From NCBI GenBank assembly GCA_015233485.1, contig JADFXO010000003.1, positions 1 through 33,024 on the forward strand: DNA of 33,024 bases, in the 5' to 3' direction. The translations under genes and the position numbers were made by a program. Below, piece after piece: positions 1 through 6,928 of the stretch. Under the pieces are notes generated by a model that made no database searches, was not told the origin of the DNA, and worked only from the letters and a program-made list of their open reading frames with translations. How positions within the stretch are numbered: position 1 is the stretch's first letter; every line of letters starts with the position of its first letter. The stretch comes from Nitrospirota bacterium. Lineage in GTDB: Bacteria > Nitrospirota > Thermodesulfovibrionia > Thermodesulfovibrionales > Magnetobacteriaceae.

Positions 1-1
1 T

Positions 2-694
2 GAGCTGCCCGATGGAAGCATATTGCATATAGAGATCCAAAGTGCATCGGACGGTACGATGTTGAAGCGGATGTATCTCTATTCGGCGCTAATATTTTGC
101 CAGTATGGGAGGCTGCCGAGGCAGATTGTCTTGTATGTAGGAAACAAGCCTCACAGCATGGAAAATCAAATAGGGCAGTATTCCTATGAGATAATAGATA
201 TTCGTGATATAAACTGTTCGGAATTATTACGGAGCAACAAACCTGAGGACGCGGTATTGGCGCTGCTATGCAACTCTGACAATATGGATGTAACAATATC
301 CATGATTTTAGAGAAGTTATCGGTGTTGCCGGAAAAAACCATGAATGATTACATCGTAAAATTGCTGAATCTGGCAGATTTACGGAAGATGTCTGAGAAA
401 GTAAGGAAGGAGGTAGAAAAGATGCCTATAACGATTGATGCAAGAGAGACCTGGCTTTATAAGGAAGGCTTAAGTGATGGTGAACTTAAAGGGTTAAGTG
501 AGGGAAAACTTGAGGGGCTGTTTGAGGGTATCGAATTAGGGCTTGAACTCAAATATGGCACTGCCGGGCTTGAATTGATGACCAGGGCCAGGGCTATAAC
601 TACCATTGATAAATTGGAGGAATTTAAGAATCTCATAAAGAAGGCCGCGTCAGTTGATGAGTTGAAAGGGTTCTTAGACAATAGCGTTGTGTGA
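2..694 (+). CDS. Rpn-family PD-(D/E)XK nuclease / putative transposase, 5' end outside window
   Basis: The reading frame is already open at base 2 and runs to a stop at 692-694, so the true start lies to the left of the window. An internal TTG at 23 is not a likely start, because the codons before it read as a natural continuation (ELPDGSI, then LHIEIQS). The H-I-E-I-Q stretch is the E-x-Q part of the PD-(D/E)XK nuclease core of the Rpn (recombination-promoting nuclease, formerly transposase_31) family. A downstream Y-S-A-L-I-F block and a Glu/Gly/Leu-rich repeated tail (GLSDGELKGLSEGKLEGLFEG, about residues 150-170 counted from base 23) are also typical of the family. Known Rpn proteins are DNA endonucleases implicated in RecA-independent recombination or defence. 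The next feature is the 22-bp repeat block at 737-797. The family call is from memory of motifs and the catalytic Asp is outside the window. Confidence 0.72.
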   Translation, partial: ELPDGSILHIEIQSASDGTMLKRMYLYSALIFCQYGRLPRQIVLYVGNKPHSMENQIGQYSYEIIDIRDINCSELLRSNKPEDAVLALLCNSDNMDVTISMILEKLSVLPEKTMNDYIVKLLNLADLRKMSEKVRKEVEKMPITIDARETWLYKEGLSDGELKGLSEGKLEGLFEGIELGLELKYGTAGLELMTRARAITTIDKLEEFKNLIKKAASVDELKGFLDNSVV

Positions 695-736
695 AGCCGA
701 CACGACAGCACAGATTAAAAAGGTGGCCGCTACCGC

Positions 737-797
737 GATGCCGGTCATCTGCGCAGGGGATGCCGGTCATCTGCGCAGGGGATGCCGCTCACCTGCG
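737..797. repeat. 22-bp tandem direct repeat, 2 perfect copies plus 1 degenerate
   Basis: Units 737-758 and 759-780 are identical (GATGCCGGTCATCTGCGCAGGG). A third unit, 781-797, is partial and diverged. Each perfect unit holds the 8-bp palindrome CTGCGCAG. The period is not a multiple of three, and the block sits at the broken 3' end of the truncated receiver gene, between it and the Rpn-type gene. Confidence 0.9.
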
Positions 798-1077
798 AAC
801 GCATATCGAAACAGACCCTATAAGTAACAAAAATAACAGGAATACCGGCTGTCGCGGCGTTGGCTTTCAAACGGCGGCACGTCTCAAACCCGTCAATTCC
901 AGGCATCATAACGTCTAACAGAATTATATCGGGTTTGTCCTTTGCGGCCTTATCCAAAGCACGCAAACCATCTGTGGCAAAAGATAGTTTATACGTATCT
1001 TTCAATATCTGCCTCATGATTTGCCTGTTGCCGGCCTCATCGTCAGCTATAAGCACGCTCCATTTAACTTCCGTCAT
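745..1077 (-). pseudogene. truncated response regulator receiver domain
   Basis: The ATG at 1077 overlaps the stop of the upstream kinase gene (ATGA) and has a GGAG ribosome site ahead of it. Residues 1-85 are a normal receiver domain: acidic pair D12-D13, phospho-acceptor D55 in IILLDVMMPGIDG, and T85 at the end of beta-4. The family pattern then stops abruptly. The remaining 25 residues are unrelated and are partly encoded by the 22-bp tandem repeats. The conserved Lys of beta-5 and helices alpha-4 and alpha-5 are missing, so a folded phospho-receiver is unlikely. The sequence closely resembles the receiver of the adjacent kinase (MTE-KW-VLI-DDE start, shared KLSFA and KPDIILLD blocks), which suggests tandem duplication followed by 3' loss. 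A recently evolved short protein is possible but less likely. Confidence 0.8.
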
Positions 1078-2249
1078 TTTATATCTCCATGAGGTGTTGC
1101 AAGTGGCAGCTCTATGACAAACTGTGCTCCATCATCTATATTTGAAACAGAGATTTTCCCGTTCATTTTTCTCTCTATGATAGCTTTGGACATGTATAGG
1201 CCTATTCCTGTCCCTTCTTCTCCTTTAGTTGTTACATATGGTTCAAAGAGCTTCTCCATCACCGCATTGCCTATACCACCGCCATTGTCGCTTATGGAAG
1301 CAACAACTTTATCGTTTACCTCTTTAATCTCCACAGTAATCAGCCCATCATCTGTAAGAAGCCCTTTTTTTCTTCTTGTATTTATAGCGTCACGGCTGTT
1401 GTTTATCAGATTCAGGATAACCTGCTTTAGTTCATTGCGATAACCTATAGAATATATACGGCGTGTCTTTGGTGTATTTATCTGAACATGGATGGCGCTG
1501 CTTGTCAATAGATTTGAAAAAAGCGAAACTACCTCGTAAAAGGCCTCCGTTACATCGAATATGTCTTTTTGTTTGGATGGTTTAAGAAAGTTCCGGAAAT
1601 CATCCACGGTGTGGGACATTAGATTAATTAATCCCATTCCCTGGCTTACAAACTCCTCAAGATCCTTCTCATCTGCCTCCCCTGACGCGAACGATTCAGA
1701 AATCCACTGCATTATAAGGCCTAATTGATTTAACGGCTGCTTCCATTGATGGGCTATAGCGGAAATCATCTCGCCCATCGCCGCCATCTTGGACTGCTGA
1801 ATGAGCAGCTGCTCCTCTAATCTGCATTTGTTAACTTCCTCTTCCACCCTTTTTTCCAGGTGCCGTTGCAGGTTATATAACTTCAAATGGGTTTCTATAC
1901 GGGATATTACCTCATCGCTCTGAAATGGTTTACACACATAATCCACCGCCCCTCTTTTAAACGCGTTAACCTTCTCGGCGCTTTCTGTCAACGCGCTGAT
2001 AAAGATAACCGGAATATCAGAGGTTGTGGGGTTGGCTTTTAATTGATCACAAGTTTCATACCCGTCCATCTCCGGCATCAGGATATCAAGAAGGATTATG
2101 TCCGGCTTTACATGCTTTGCCGACTCTATCGCCATAGCGCCGCTCTGCGCGAACGATAGTTTATACTTATCTTGCAGCATCTGCCTTAGCAGATGCCTGA
2201 TGGTATGTTCATCGTCAACTATTAACACTGTCCATTTGGGTTCTGTCAT
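1074..2249 (-). CDS. receiver-histidine kinase hybrid (RR-HisKA-HATPase), soluble
   Basis: This 391-residue cytoplasmic two-component protein has an N-terminal receiver and a C-terminal kinase. The receiver (about 1-120) has D12, D13, phospho-acceptor D55 and K107 in VCKPF. A short coiled linker follows, then HisKA with H167 in AIAHQWKQPLN, the N box QVILNLINNSRDAI, the G1 box SDNGGGIG, an F box (FEPYVTTK) and the G2 box GTGIGL. The start is placed at 2249, not at an upstream in-frame codon, because AGGAGG lies 7 bases before this ATG and the receiver begins directly there. There is no transmembrane segment, so input is probably phosphotransfer or another protein. The gene is followed by the truncated receiver through an ATGA overlap. 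No partner regulator with an output domain is adjacent. Confidence 0.93.
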   Translation of the reverse strand: MTEPKWTVLIVDDEHTIRHLLRQMLQDKYKLSFAQSGAMAIESAKHVKPDIILLDILMPEMDGYETCDQLKANPTTSDIPVIFISALTESAEKVNAFKRGAVDYVCKPFQSDEVISRIETHLKLYNLQRHLEKRVEEEVNKCRLEEQLLIQQSKMAAMGEMISAIAHQWKQPLNQLGLIMQWISESFASGEADEKDLEEFVSQGMGLINLMSHTVDDFRNFLKPSKQKDIFDVTEAFYEVVSLFSNLLTSSAIHVQINTPKTRRIYSIGYRNELKQVILNLINNSRDAINTRRKKGLLTDDGLITVEIKEVNDKVVASISDNGGGIGNAVMEKLFEPYVTTKGEEGTGIGLYMSKAIIERKMNGKISVSNIDDGAQFVIELPLATPHGDIK

Positions 2250-2379
2250 TTTGTACCTCCTGGGCCTGCCTTTCAAACAAATTATGGCGAAATCAGGATA
2301 ACCTTACATAGTCCGTCGATTTTTATCGTTCAGATAAAACTGTAGCAGGGTCGCATCATTTTTTAAAAATATCAAGTTT

Positions 2380-2397
2380 TGTATTCTTTATAATACA
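2380..2397 (-). terminator. possible weak AT-rich hairpin after cimA
   Basis: TGTATT and AATACA form a 6-bp inverted repeat with a 6-base loop, just past the cimA stop codon on the minus strand, followed by an A/T-rich run. The stem is AT-only apart from one pair, so termination strength is doubtful. Confidence 0.25.
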
Positions 2398-2416
2398 TAA
2401 AAGCTCTAACGGTTAC

Positions 2417-3991
2417 TTACTCATTGATTAGTTTATCCTTGTGGAGTTTATACTCGATACTGTCCACAAGGGCGTGCCACGACGCCTCTATAACATTAGG
2501 GCTTACGCCTACTGTGCCCCAGCGTGAGCTGTGGTCGCCGGACTCGATAAGCACGCGCACCCCTGACGATGTCCCCGCGCCACCAGACAGCACCCTTACC
2601 TTATAGTCGTGCAGCGAGACTTCCTTCAGGGCGGGATAATATCTCTCAAGCGCCTTTCTCAGGGCATTGTCAAGGGCATTGACCGGGCCATTTCCTTCGG
2701 CGGCCGTATGCACCAGTTCGCCGTCGGGCAGTTTCATCTTTATAATCGCAGTGTTTGTTGATGTGCTTTCGTGACATGTTTTTTGGGTCATAAGCTGAAA
2801 ACCGAGAAACTCGAAGGCCGCCTTGTATTGGCCGGTTTCCTTTTTTATCATAAGCTCGAACGAGGCCTCCGCCCCCTCAAACTGATAACCCTGGTTTTCA
2901 AGTCCTTTCAGGAGATCAAGAATCTTATTGGCGTCCCCCATATGAACTCCAAACTCTTCGGCCTTTCTTTGAAGGGTGCTTTTACCGGCGAGATCAGAGA
3001 TCAGTATTCTTTGGGAGTTGCCGACCAGGGCCGGCTCTATGTGTTCATATGTGCTTGCGTGCTTTATGATGGCGCTTACGTGCATACCGCCCTTGTGCGC
3101 AAAGGCGCTGTCGCCGACATAGGGCTGACGCTTGAAGTGCGGCATGTTTGCTATCTCTGTCACGTAGCGCGATACGTCTCTGAGCTGTGTAAGTCCGGAG
3201 CTGCCGCTACCAAGACATTCATAACCCAGCTTGAGCTGGAGATTGGGTATGATGGAGCAGAGGTTGGCGTTTCCGCACCTCTCGCCAAGCCCATTAATCG
3301 TCCCCTGCACCTGCACGGCACCGGCGCGCACGGCCTCTAAGGTGTTTGCCACGGCGCAGTCTGAGTCATTATGGGCGTGAATGCCTATCGGAGCGGCTAC
3401 TGCCCTTATTACATCGGCGGTAATACGGTGAATTTGTTCGGGCAGACACCCGCCGTTGGTATCACAAAGCACCAGACAATCTGCCCCGCCATCAACGGCT
3501 GCCCTCAGACATTCAATGGCGTATCCGGGATTGTTGATATAGCCCTGAAAAAAATGCTCAGCGTCGAAAAATACCTTTTTTACATGCGATTTCAGAAATC
3601 TAAAGGAGTCGCGTATGATGCGCAAATTCTCCTCATTTTCTATCCCCAGTGCATGGCGGACGTGGAAATCCCAAGTCTTGCCGAATATGGTAACGCACCC
3701 TGTGCCTGCTTCGACAAGCGCCCTGAGGTTATTATCATCTTCCGCATTTACACCCGGACGATGGGTGCTGCCAAAGGCCGCGATAACCGCCGTTTTGAGC
3801 TTCATAGTTCTGATTTGCCTGAAATACTCCGCGTCTTTCGGGTTTGAGGCGGGCATACCGCCTTCGATAAAGTGAATGCCGAATGCGTCAAGCCTTTCTG
3901 TTATCAGGAGCTTGTCCTCAAGCGTGAGGGAGATGTCCTCGGCCTGAGTGCCGTCTCTTAATGTTGTGTCGTATATTTCGATAGTTTTCAT
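2417..3991 (-). CDS. cimA: (R)-citramalate synthase
   Basis: This 524-residue member of the LeuA/CimA family condenses pyruvate with acetyl-CoA to (R)-citramalate, the first step of the threonine-independent isoleucine route. The N-terminal TIM barrel carries DTTLRDGTQ (catalytic R12 and D13) and GIHAHNDSDCAVAN, with the metal-binding His pair. GTINGLGERCGNANL follows. The last 130 or so residues are the LeuA-type C-terminal regulatory/dimerisation domain, ending in the WGTVGVSPNVIEASW block. Length matches CimA enzymes of Geobacter and Leptospira type, and the early GGMPASNPKD block separates it from isopropylmalate and homocitrate synthases. Typical relatives have GGWPGSNPKD there, so two residues differ. 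No Shine-Dalgarno site precedes the ATG. A putative promoter would start transcription about one base before the ATG (leaderless). Confidence 0.93.
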   Translation of the reverse strand: MKTIEIYDTTLRDGTQAEDISLTLEDKLLITERLDAFGIHFIEGGMPASNPKDAEYFRQIRTMKLKTAVIAAFGSTHRPGVNAEDDNNLRALVEAGTGCVTIFGKTWDFHVRHALGIENEENLRIIRDSFRFLKSHVKKVFFDAEHFFQGYINNPGYAIECLRAAVDGGADCLVLCDTNGGCLPEQIHRITADVIRAVAAPIGIHAHNDSDCAVANTLEAVRAGAVQVQGTINGLGERCGNANLCSIIPNLQLKLGYECLGSGSSGLTQLRDVSRYVTEIANMPHFKRQPYVGDSAFAHKGGMHVSAIIKHASTYEHIEPALVGNSQRILISDLAGKSTLQRKAEEFGVHMGDANKILDLLKGLENQGYQFEGAEASFELMIKKETGQYKAAFEFLGFQLMTQKTCHESTSTNTAIIKMKLPDGELVHTAAEGNGPVNALDNALRKALERYYPALKEVSLHDYKVRVLSGGAGTSSGVRVLIESGDHSSRWGTVGVSPNVIEASWHALVDSIEYKLHKDKLINE

Positions 3992-3998
3992 GTGGTTT

Positions 3999-4028
3999 AT
4001 AGTATCACACCGGCGGCTACCGCGTCTA
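3999..4028 (-). promoter_or_regulatory. putative sigma-70-type promoter of cimA
   Basis: Read on the minus strand there is TAGACG (4028-4023), an 18-base spacer, then TACTAT (4004-3999) preceded by TG one base away (extended -10). The -10 ends 7 bases before the cimA A of ATG, so the predicted transcript has essentially no 5' leader. This agrees with the missing ribosome site. Confidence 0.4.
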
Positions 4029-4096
4029 TTTGAAAGTTAAATATACCAGGGCAAACGCACAGCTCCTATCATTACTCATAAGGTTGCAACCTGGCC

Positions 4097-4831
4097 TTAG
4101 CTCGTCCCTTTTTGGAGTAAGATAGTAATGTACCCCGCCTGTTTTTTAAGTAACGGTATTCTTTCTAACAACACACTCTCTATCGGCATCAGCGCCTCCA
4201 GCATGTGGCTGAAAATACTGGTTTCAATAAACTCCGCGGTCGAAAAATGCTTCCTGAAAATATTAATATCAGAGGGGCTTAGAGGCACATCTGTGCCCTT
4301 GTACTCGTCTATAATGTTGTGCTTTATATAGCGCATGATGTTGATAGCAATATTTGCCGTGTATGGTTCGCAGAAGGCGGCCTTCCCCCCTGTCTTTAAA
4401 ACCCTTGCAATTTCAGGGACAACCCTGTCAAGTGTCACATGGTGGAGGACGGCATTGCCAAACACAAAGTCAAAGCGCTCGTCGCCGAAGGGGATTTCCT
4501 CCGCGTTGCCTATATATGGATTAATATTGTCTATTGAATTCACCCGCATTCGCTCTTTAAGCACCCCAATGCTGGAGGCGGAGATGTCAAAGGCGTCAAC
4601 CATCTTACAGACCTTCGCCAGCAGGCATGTTGTCCATCCTGCCCCGCAGCCCACATCCAGCAATGACGATTCCTTATTCTGCAGGTTGAAGAATTTAACA
4701 ATCGGCCTCAGGTTAATATGCCGCGCAAAAACCTCTTCGTATGTCTTTTCTATCTTCAGGCTATCAGGTTTTTTTAATAAATCACCGGCCTTTTTGTTCC
4801 ACTTAAGCTCTTCTTCGTCGTATTTTCCCAT
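4097..4831 (-). CDS. class I SAM-dependent methyltransferase
   Basis: This is a 244-residue cytoplasmic methyltransferase of the UbiE/methyltransf_11 type. Motif I is LLDVGCGAGW (residues 57-66). The acidic residue after beta-2 lies in VDAFDISASS, and RFDFVFGNAVLHHV gives motif IV (the LHHV form is typical of this class). The substrate cannot be told from sequence. Translation starts at an ATG with AGGAGAT upstream, and a second AGGAGAT lies a further 16 bases back. The gene has its own promoter in a 259-bp gap shared with the divergent polysaccharide operon, and is separated from cimA by 105 bp. It could modify a lipid, quinone or glycan precursor; nothing in the context decides this. Confidence 0.85.
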   Translation of the reverse strand: MGKYDEEELKWNKKAGDLLKKPDSLKIEKTYEEVFARHINLRPIVKFFNLQNKESSLLDVGCGAGWTTCLLAKVCKMVDAFDISASSIGVLKERMRVNSIDNINPYIGNAEEIPFGDERFDFVFGNAVLHHVTLDRVVPEIARVLKTGGKAAFCEPYTANIAINIMRYIKHNIIDEYKGTDVPLSPSDINIFRKHFSTAEFIETSIFSHMLEALMPIESVLLERIPLLKKQAGYITILLQKGTS

Positions 4832-4868
4832 CTTTAATTATCTCCTGAGTGTCTCTATCTCCTGTTTG

Positions 4869-4897
4869 AGCGTATCATAATCAGCAGCAGCTGTCAA
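4869..4897 (-). promoter_or_regulatory. putative extended -10 promoter for the methyltransferase gene
   Basis: Read on the minus strand: a perfect TTGACA (4897-4892), a 17-base spacer, then TACGCT (4874-4869) with TG one base upstream of the -10. The same TGnTACGCT box occurs at 26909-26917 before the two-CW gene. Confidence 0.5.
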
Positions 4898-5025
4898 TGT
4901 CCTGCCGCGAATTATTATCTCTCGGTGTCATATTTCTGACGCGTTCTGAGGGTTGCCGGGAAAATTATTAACAGGCGGAATACGCCGAGGCGTGGTGTTT
5001 GGCGTGGTTGCTTGTTCTTGCGGCG

Positions 5026-5042
5026 TTGGCACAACAATTGCA
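5026..5042 (+). promoter_or_regulatory. sigma-54 (RpoN) promoter of the polysaccharide operon
   Basis: TTGGCACAACAATTGCA contains GG at 5028-5029, ten bases, then GC at 5040-5041. This is a near-perfect -24/-12 element (consensus TGGCAC-N5-TTGC). It lies 49 bases before the first ATG of the operon, in the right orientation. Sigma-54 promoters need an enhancer-binding activator; none is encoded in the window. Confidence 0.8.
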
Positions 5043-5090
5043 GGTGGGTGTCTAAAGGTCTGTAGTAATATTTGAGAGGAGGCATGGGAT

Positions 5091-5735
5091 ATGGCTGATT
5101 ATAAGAGACTGATAAGCGGCAACAAGCGGGAGCTGCTGAACTTTAAGGGTAATCTGTTGAGCACTGCTGCCGGTAAGACCGTGAAGTCAATCATGGTAAC
5201 GAGCGCGATGAATGGGGAGGGCAAGACAACTGCGGCTTTGAGTTTGGCGTATACGCTGGCAGTCAACGCAAAGGACAATGTTTATTTAGCGGACGGTTCA
5301 TGGAATTCTCCCAAGATGGATAAGATATTTAATATGGGAGAAGTGCCGGGCATCTCGGATTATTTTCGTGGTGAGATAGACCTGGATACGATTGTGCGGC
5401 AGACTCAGACTATAAATCTTTCCGTAATTCCATTTGGCAAGAAGACCAACAATTCTATGGAGATATTGAAGCCGGCGCTGTTAAAAGAGAAGATTGATGA
5501 GTTGAGAAGCAGGTGCGATTATGTTATTTTCGATTCCGCCTCCATAATGGGCTCAGCAGACATCGCTGTGTTGTCCACTTTCTTTGATGGAGTGATCCTG
5601 GTAGTAGAGTGCGAAAAGACAAAATGGCAGGTAGTGGATTTGGCTAAAAGCAAATTGGAATCCGCTGGTGCAAACATCATCGGAGCCGTATTAAATAAAA
5701 GAAAATTTTACATTCCGAGGTGGTTATATGGATAG
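5091..5735 (+). CDS. BY-kinase-type ATPase (CpsD/CapB-like), polysaccharide co-regulator
   Basis: This 214-residue P-loop protein of the bacterial tyrosine kinase/ParA-like group is the cytoplasmic partner of Wzz-type chain-length proteins. Walker A is AMNGEGKTT (39-47). The Walker A' region is VYLADG (64-69), where relatives usually have an IDAD-type motif, and Walker B is DYVIFDS (143-149). The C terminus (KFYIPRWLYG) resembles kinases of exosortase-associated exopolysaccharide loci, but there is no tyrosine cluster and only two scattered Tyr are available. GAGGAGG sits 8 bases before the ATG. It is first in the operon, behind the sigma-54 site, and its end overlaps the Wza-like gene by 8 bases. 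Autophosphorylation is uncertain; ATP binding looks intact. Confidence 0.87.
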   Translation: MADYKRLISGNKRELLNFKGNLLSTAAGKTVKSIMVTSAMNGEGKTTAALSLAYTLAVNAKDNVYLADGSWNSPKMDKIFNMGEVPGISDYFRGEIDLDTIVRQTQTINLSVIPFGKKTNNSMEILKPALLKEKIDELRSRCDYVIFDSASIMGSADIAVLSTFFDGVILVVECEKTKWQVVDLAKSKLESAGANIIGAVLNKRKFYIPRWLYG

Positions 5736-6915
5736 ACTTAGTTCAGCTCCAAAACGGTTTATAAACAGACGGGTTATTAGCAGTCTGTTTATTTGCATTT
5801 CTTTGTTGACGCTGGCAGTTGGCTGCTCAACGGTAGAGCCAAAAGGTGCTCAGGAAGGCAGCGTCGCTTTTACAAACTCAGGCTACAACAATGCAGCTAG
5901 CGACAACTTTACGGGTTTTAACACCTCGTATGACGTCTTCCCGGAATACCGCATAATGCCTGGAGATATACTGGAGGTCTTCTATAAGGTAGAGACCGGG
6001 AAGGTACAGGATTTCACGATTGAGGTTGATTACACTGTGACGGTTAAGTTCATCAATGCCCCTGAGATGAATGAAACACAGACAGTACGCCCGGACGGCA
6101 CCATTACGCTTCCATATATTGGTAATCTTTATGTCCTGGGGAAAACGCCGGATGCTCTTACCGCGGAGCTTAAAAAGTTCTACGCTAAGATACTGAAATA
6201 CCCTGATTTATATGTCTTAGTGCCGGATTTCAGGTCAACCCTGAAAGAATTCAAGGCGGATTTGCACACTGCCCCGCGCGGACTGAGCCGGCTTGTAACG
6301 GTCAGGCCGGATGGAATTGTTACGTTTCCCATTGTTGGCGATATGTTTGCGGCCAAAAGGTCGCTTAAAGAACTCAACGAAACACTCAACGGCTTCTACG
6401 AAAAGGTAATTCCCGGACTTCACGTAAATCTTTTCCTGGAAAAACAGTCGGGCTTTCTTGTCTACGTATTTGGCGAGGTGAAAAAACCTGGCGCGTTTCC
6501 TATTATAAAACCGATAAGCGTGTTAGAGGCGCTTGCCCTCTCGGAGAGCTTCCTGCCTTCGGCTAAAACGGCTAGTATCGTTGTGTTGAGAAAGACAAAA
6601 GAAAAGGTCATTGCTACGAAAGTTGCCCTTTCTGATTTGATAATCACAGCAGACAGGCAGGATATCATGATGCTTAATCCTGATGACATCGTGTATGTCC
6701 CAAGAAGGATTCTGTCCAACATGGCCGATGTAGCGAGAGACATATCTGATATAACGTTCTTCAGGGGCTGGGCGTTTGGCGGCAACTTGAGCTGGAATAT
6801 GTATAACGCGCCGACATCATCCGGGAGTAGTACTCCAGCAAATACGACCACTCAATCAACTTCAACGACGAACGCGATTACTGGCCAAACAACTACGACA
6901 ACTACGACTCGATAA
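5728..6915 (+). CDS. Wza-like polysaccharide export outer-membrane lipoprotein
   Basis: This 395-residue secreted lipoprotein should form the outer-membrane exit pore for the polymer. A basic start and hydrophobic segment lead to the lipobox LAVGC, with Cys33 as the lipidated residue. The poly_export domain starts at YRIMPGD (74-80). The VRPDG signature occurs twice (120-124 and 192-196), each followed by a PxxG strand and a helical segment, so this unit appears duplicated. An SLBB segment starts at VYVFGEVKKPGAFPI (246-260). From about residue 363 the protein is a Ser/Thr/Gly tail ending in seven threonines and an arginine. GAGGTGG precedes the ATG. It overlaps the kinase gene and is followed after 13 bases by the Wzz-like gene. 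Assignment is by motif and context. Confidence 0.9.
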   Translation: MDRLSSAPKRFINRRVISSLFICISLLTLAVGCSTVEPKGAQEGSVAFTNSGYNNAASDNFTGFNTSYDVFPEYRIMPGDILEVFYKVETGKVQDFTIEVDYTVTVKFINAPEMNETQTVRPDGTITLPYIGNLYVLGKTPDALTAELKKFYAKILKYPDLYVLVPDFRSTLKEFKADLHTAPRGLSRLVTVRPDGIVTFPIVGDMFAAKRSLKELNETLNGFYEKVIPGLHVNLFLEKQSGFLVYVFGEVKKPGAFPIIKPISVLEALALSESFLPSAKTASIVVLRKTKEKVIATKVALSDLIITADRQDIMMLNPDDIVYVPRRILSNMADVARDISDITFFRGWAFGGNLSWNMYNAPTSSGSSTPANTTTQSTSTTNAITGQTTTTTTTR

Positions 6916-6928
6916 GGAGGATATAAAG

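Noticed and set aside
2771-3340. 189-codon open frame antisense to cimA
   Set aside because: It is a frame shadow of a well-supported conserved enzyme gene, with no recognisable domain.
4335-4880. 181-codon open frame antisense to the methyltransferase
   Set aside because: It is a shadow in the opposite strand of a clear SAM methyltransferase, and it crosses that gene's promoter.
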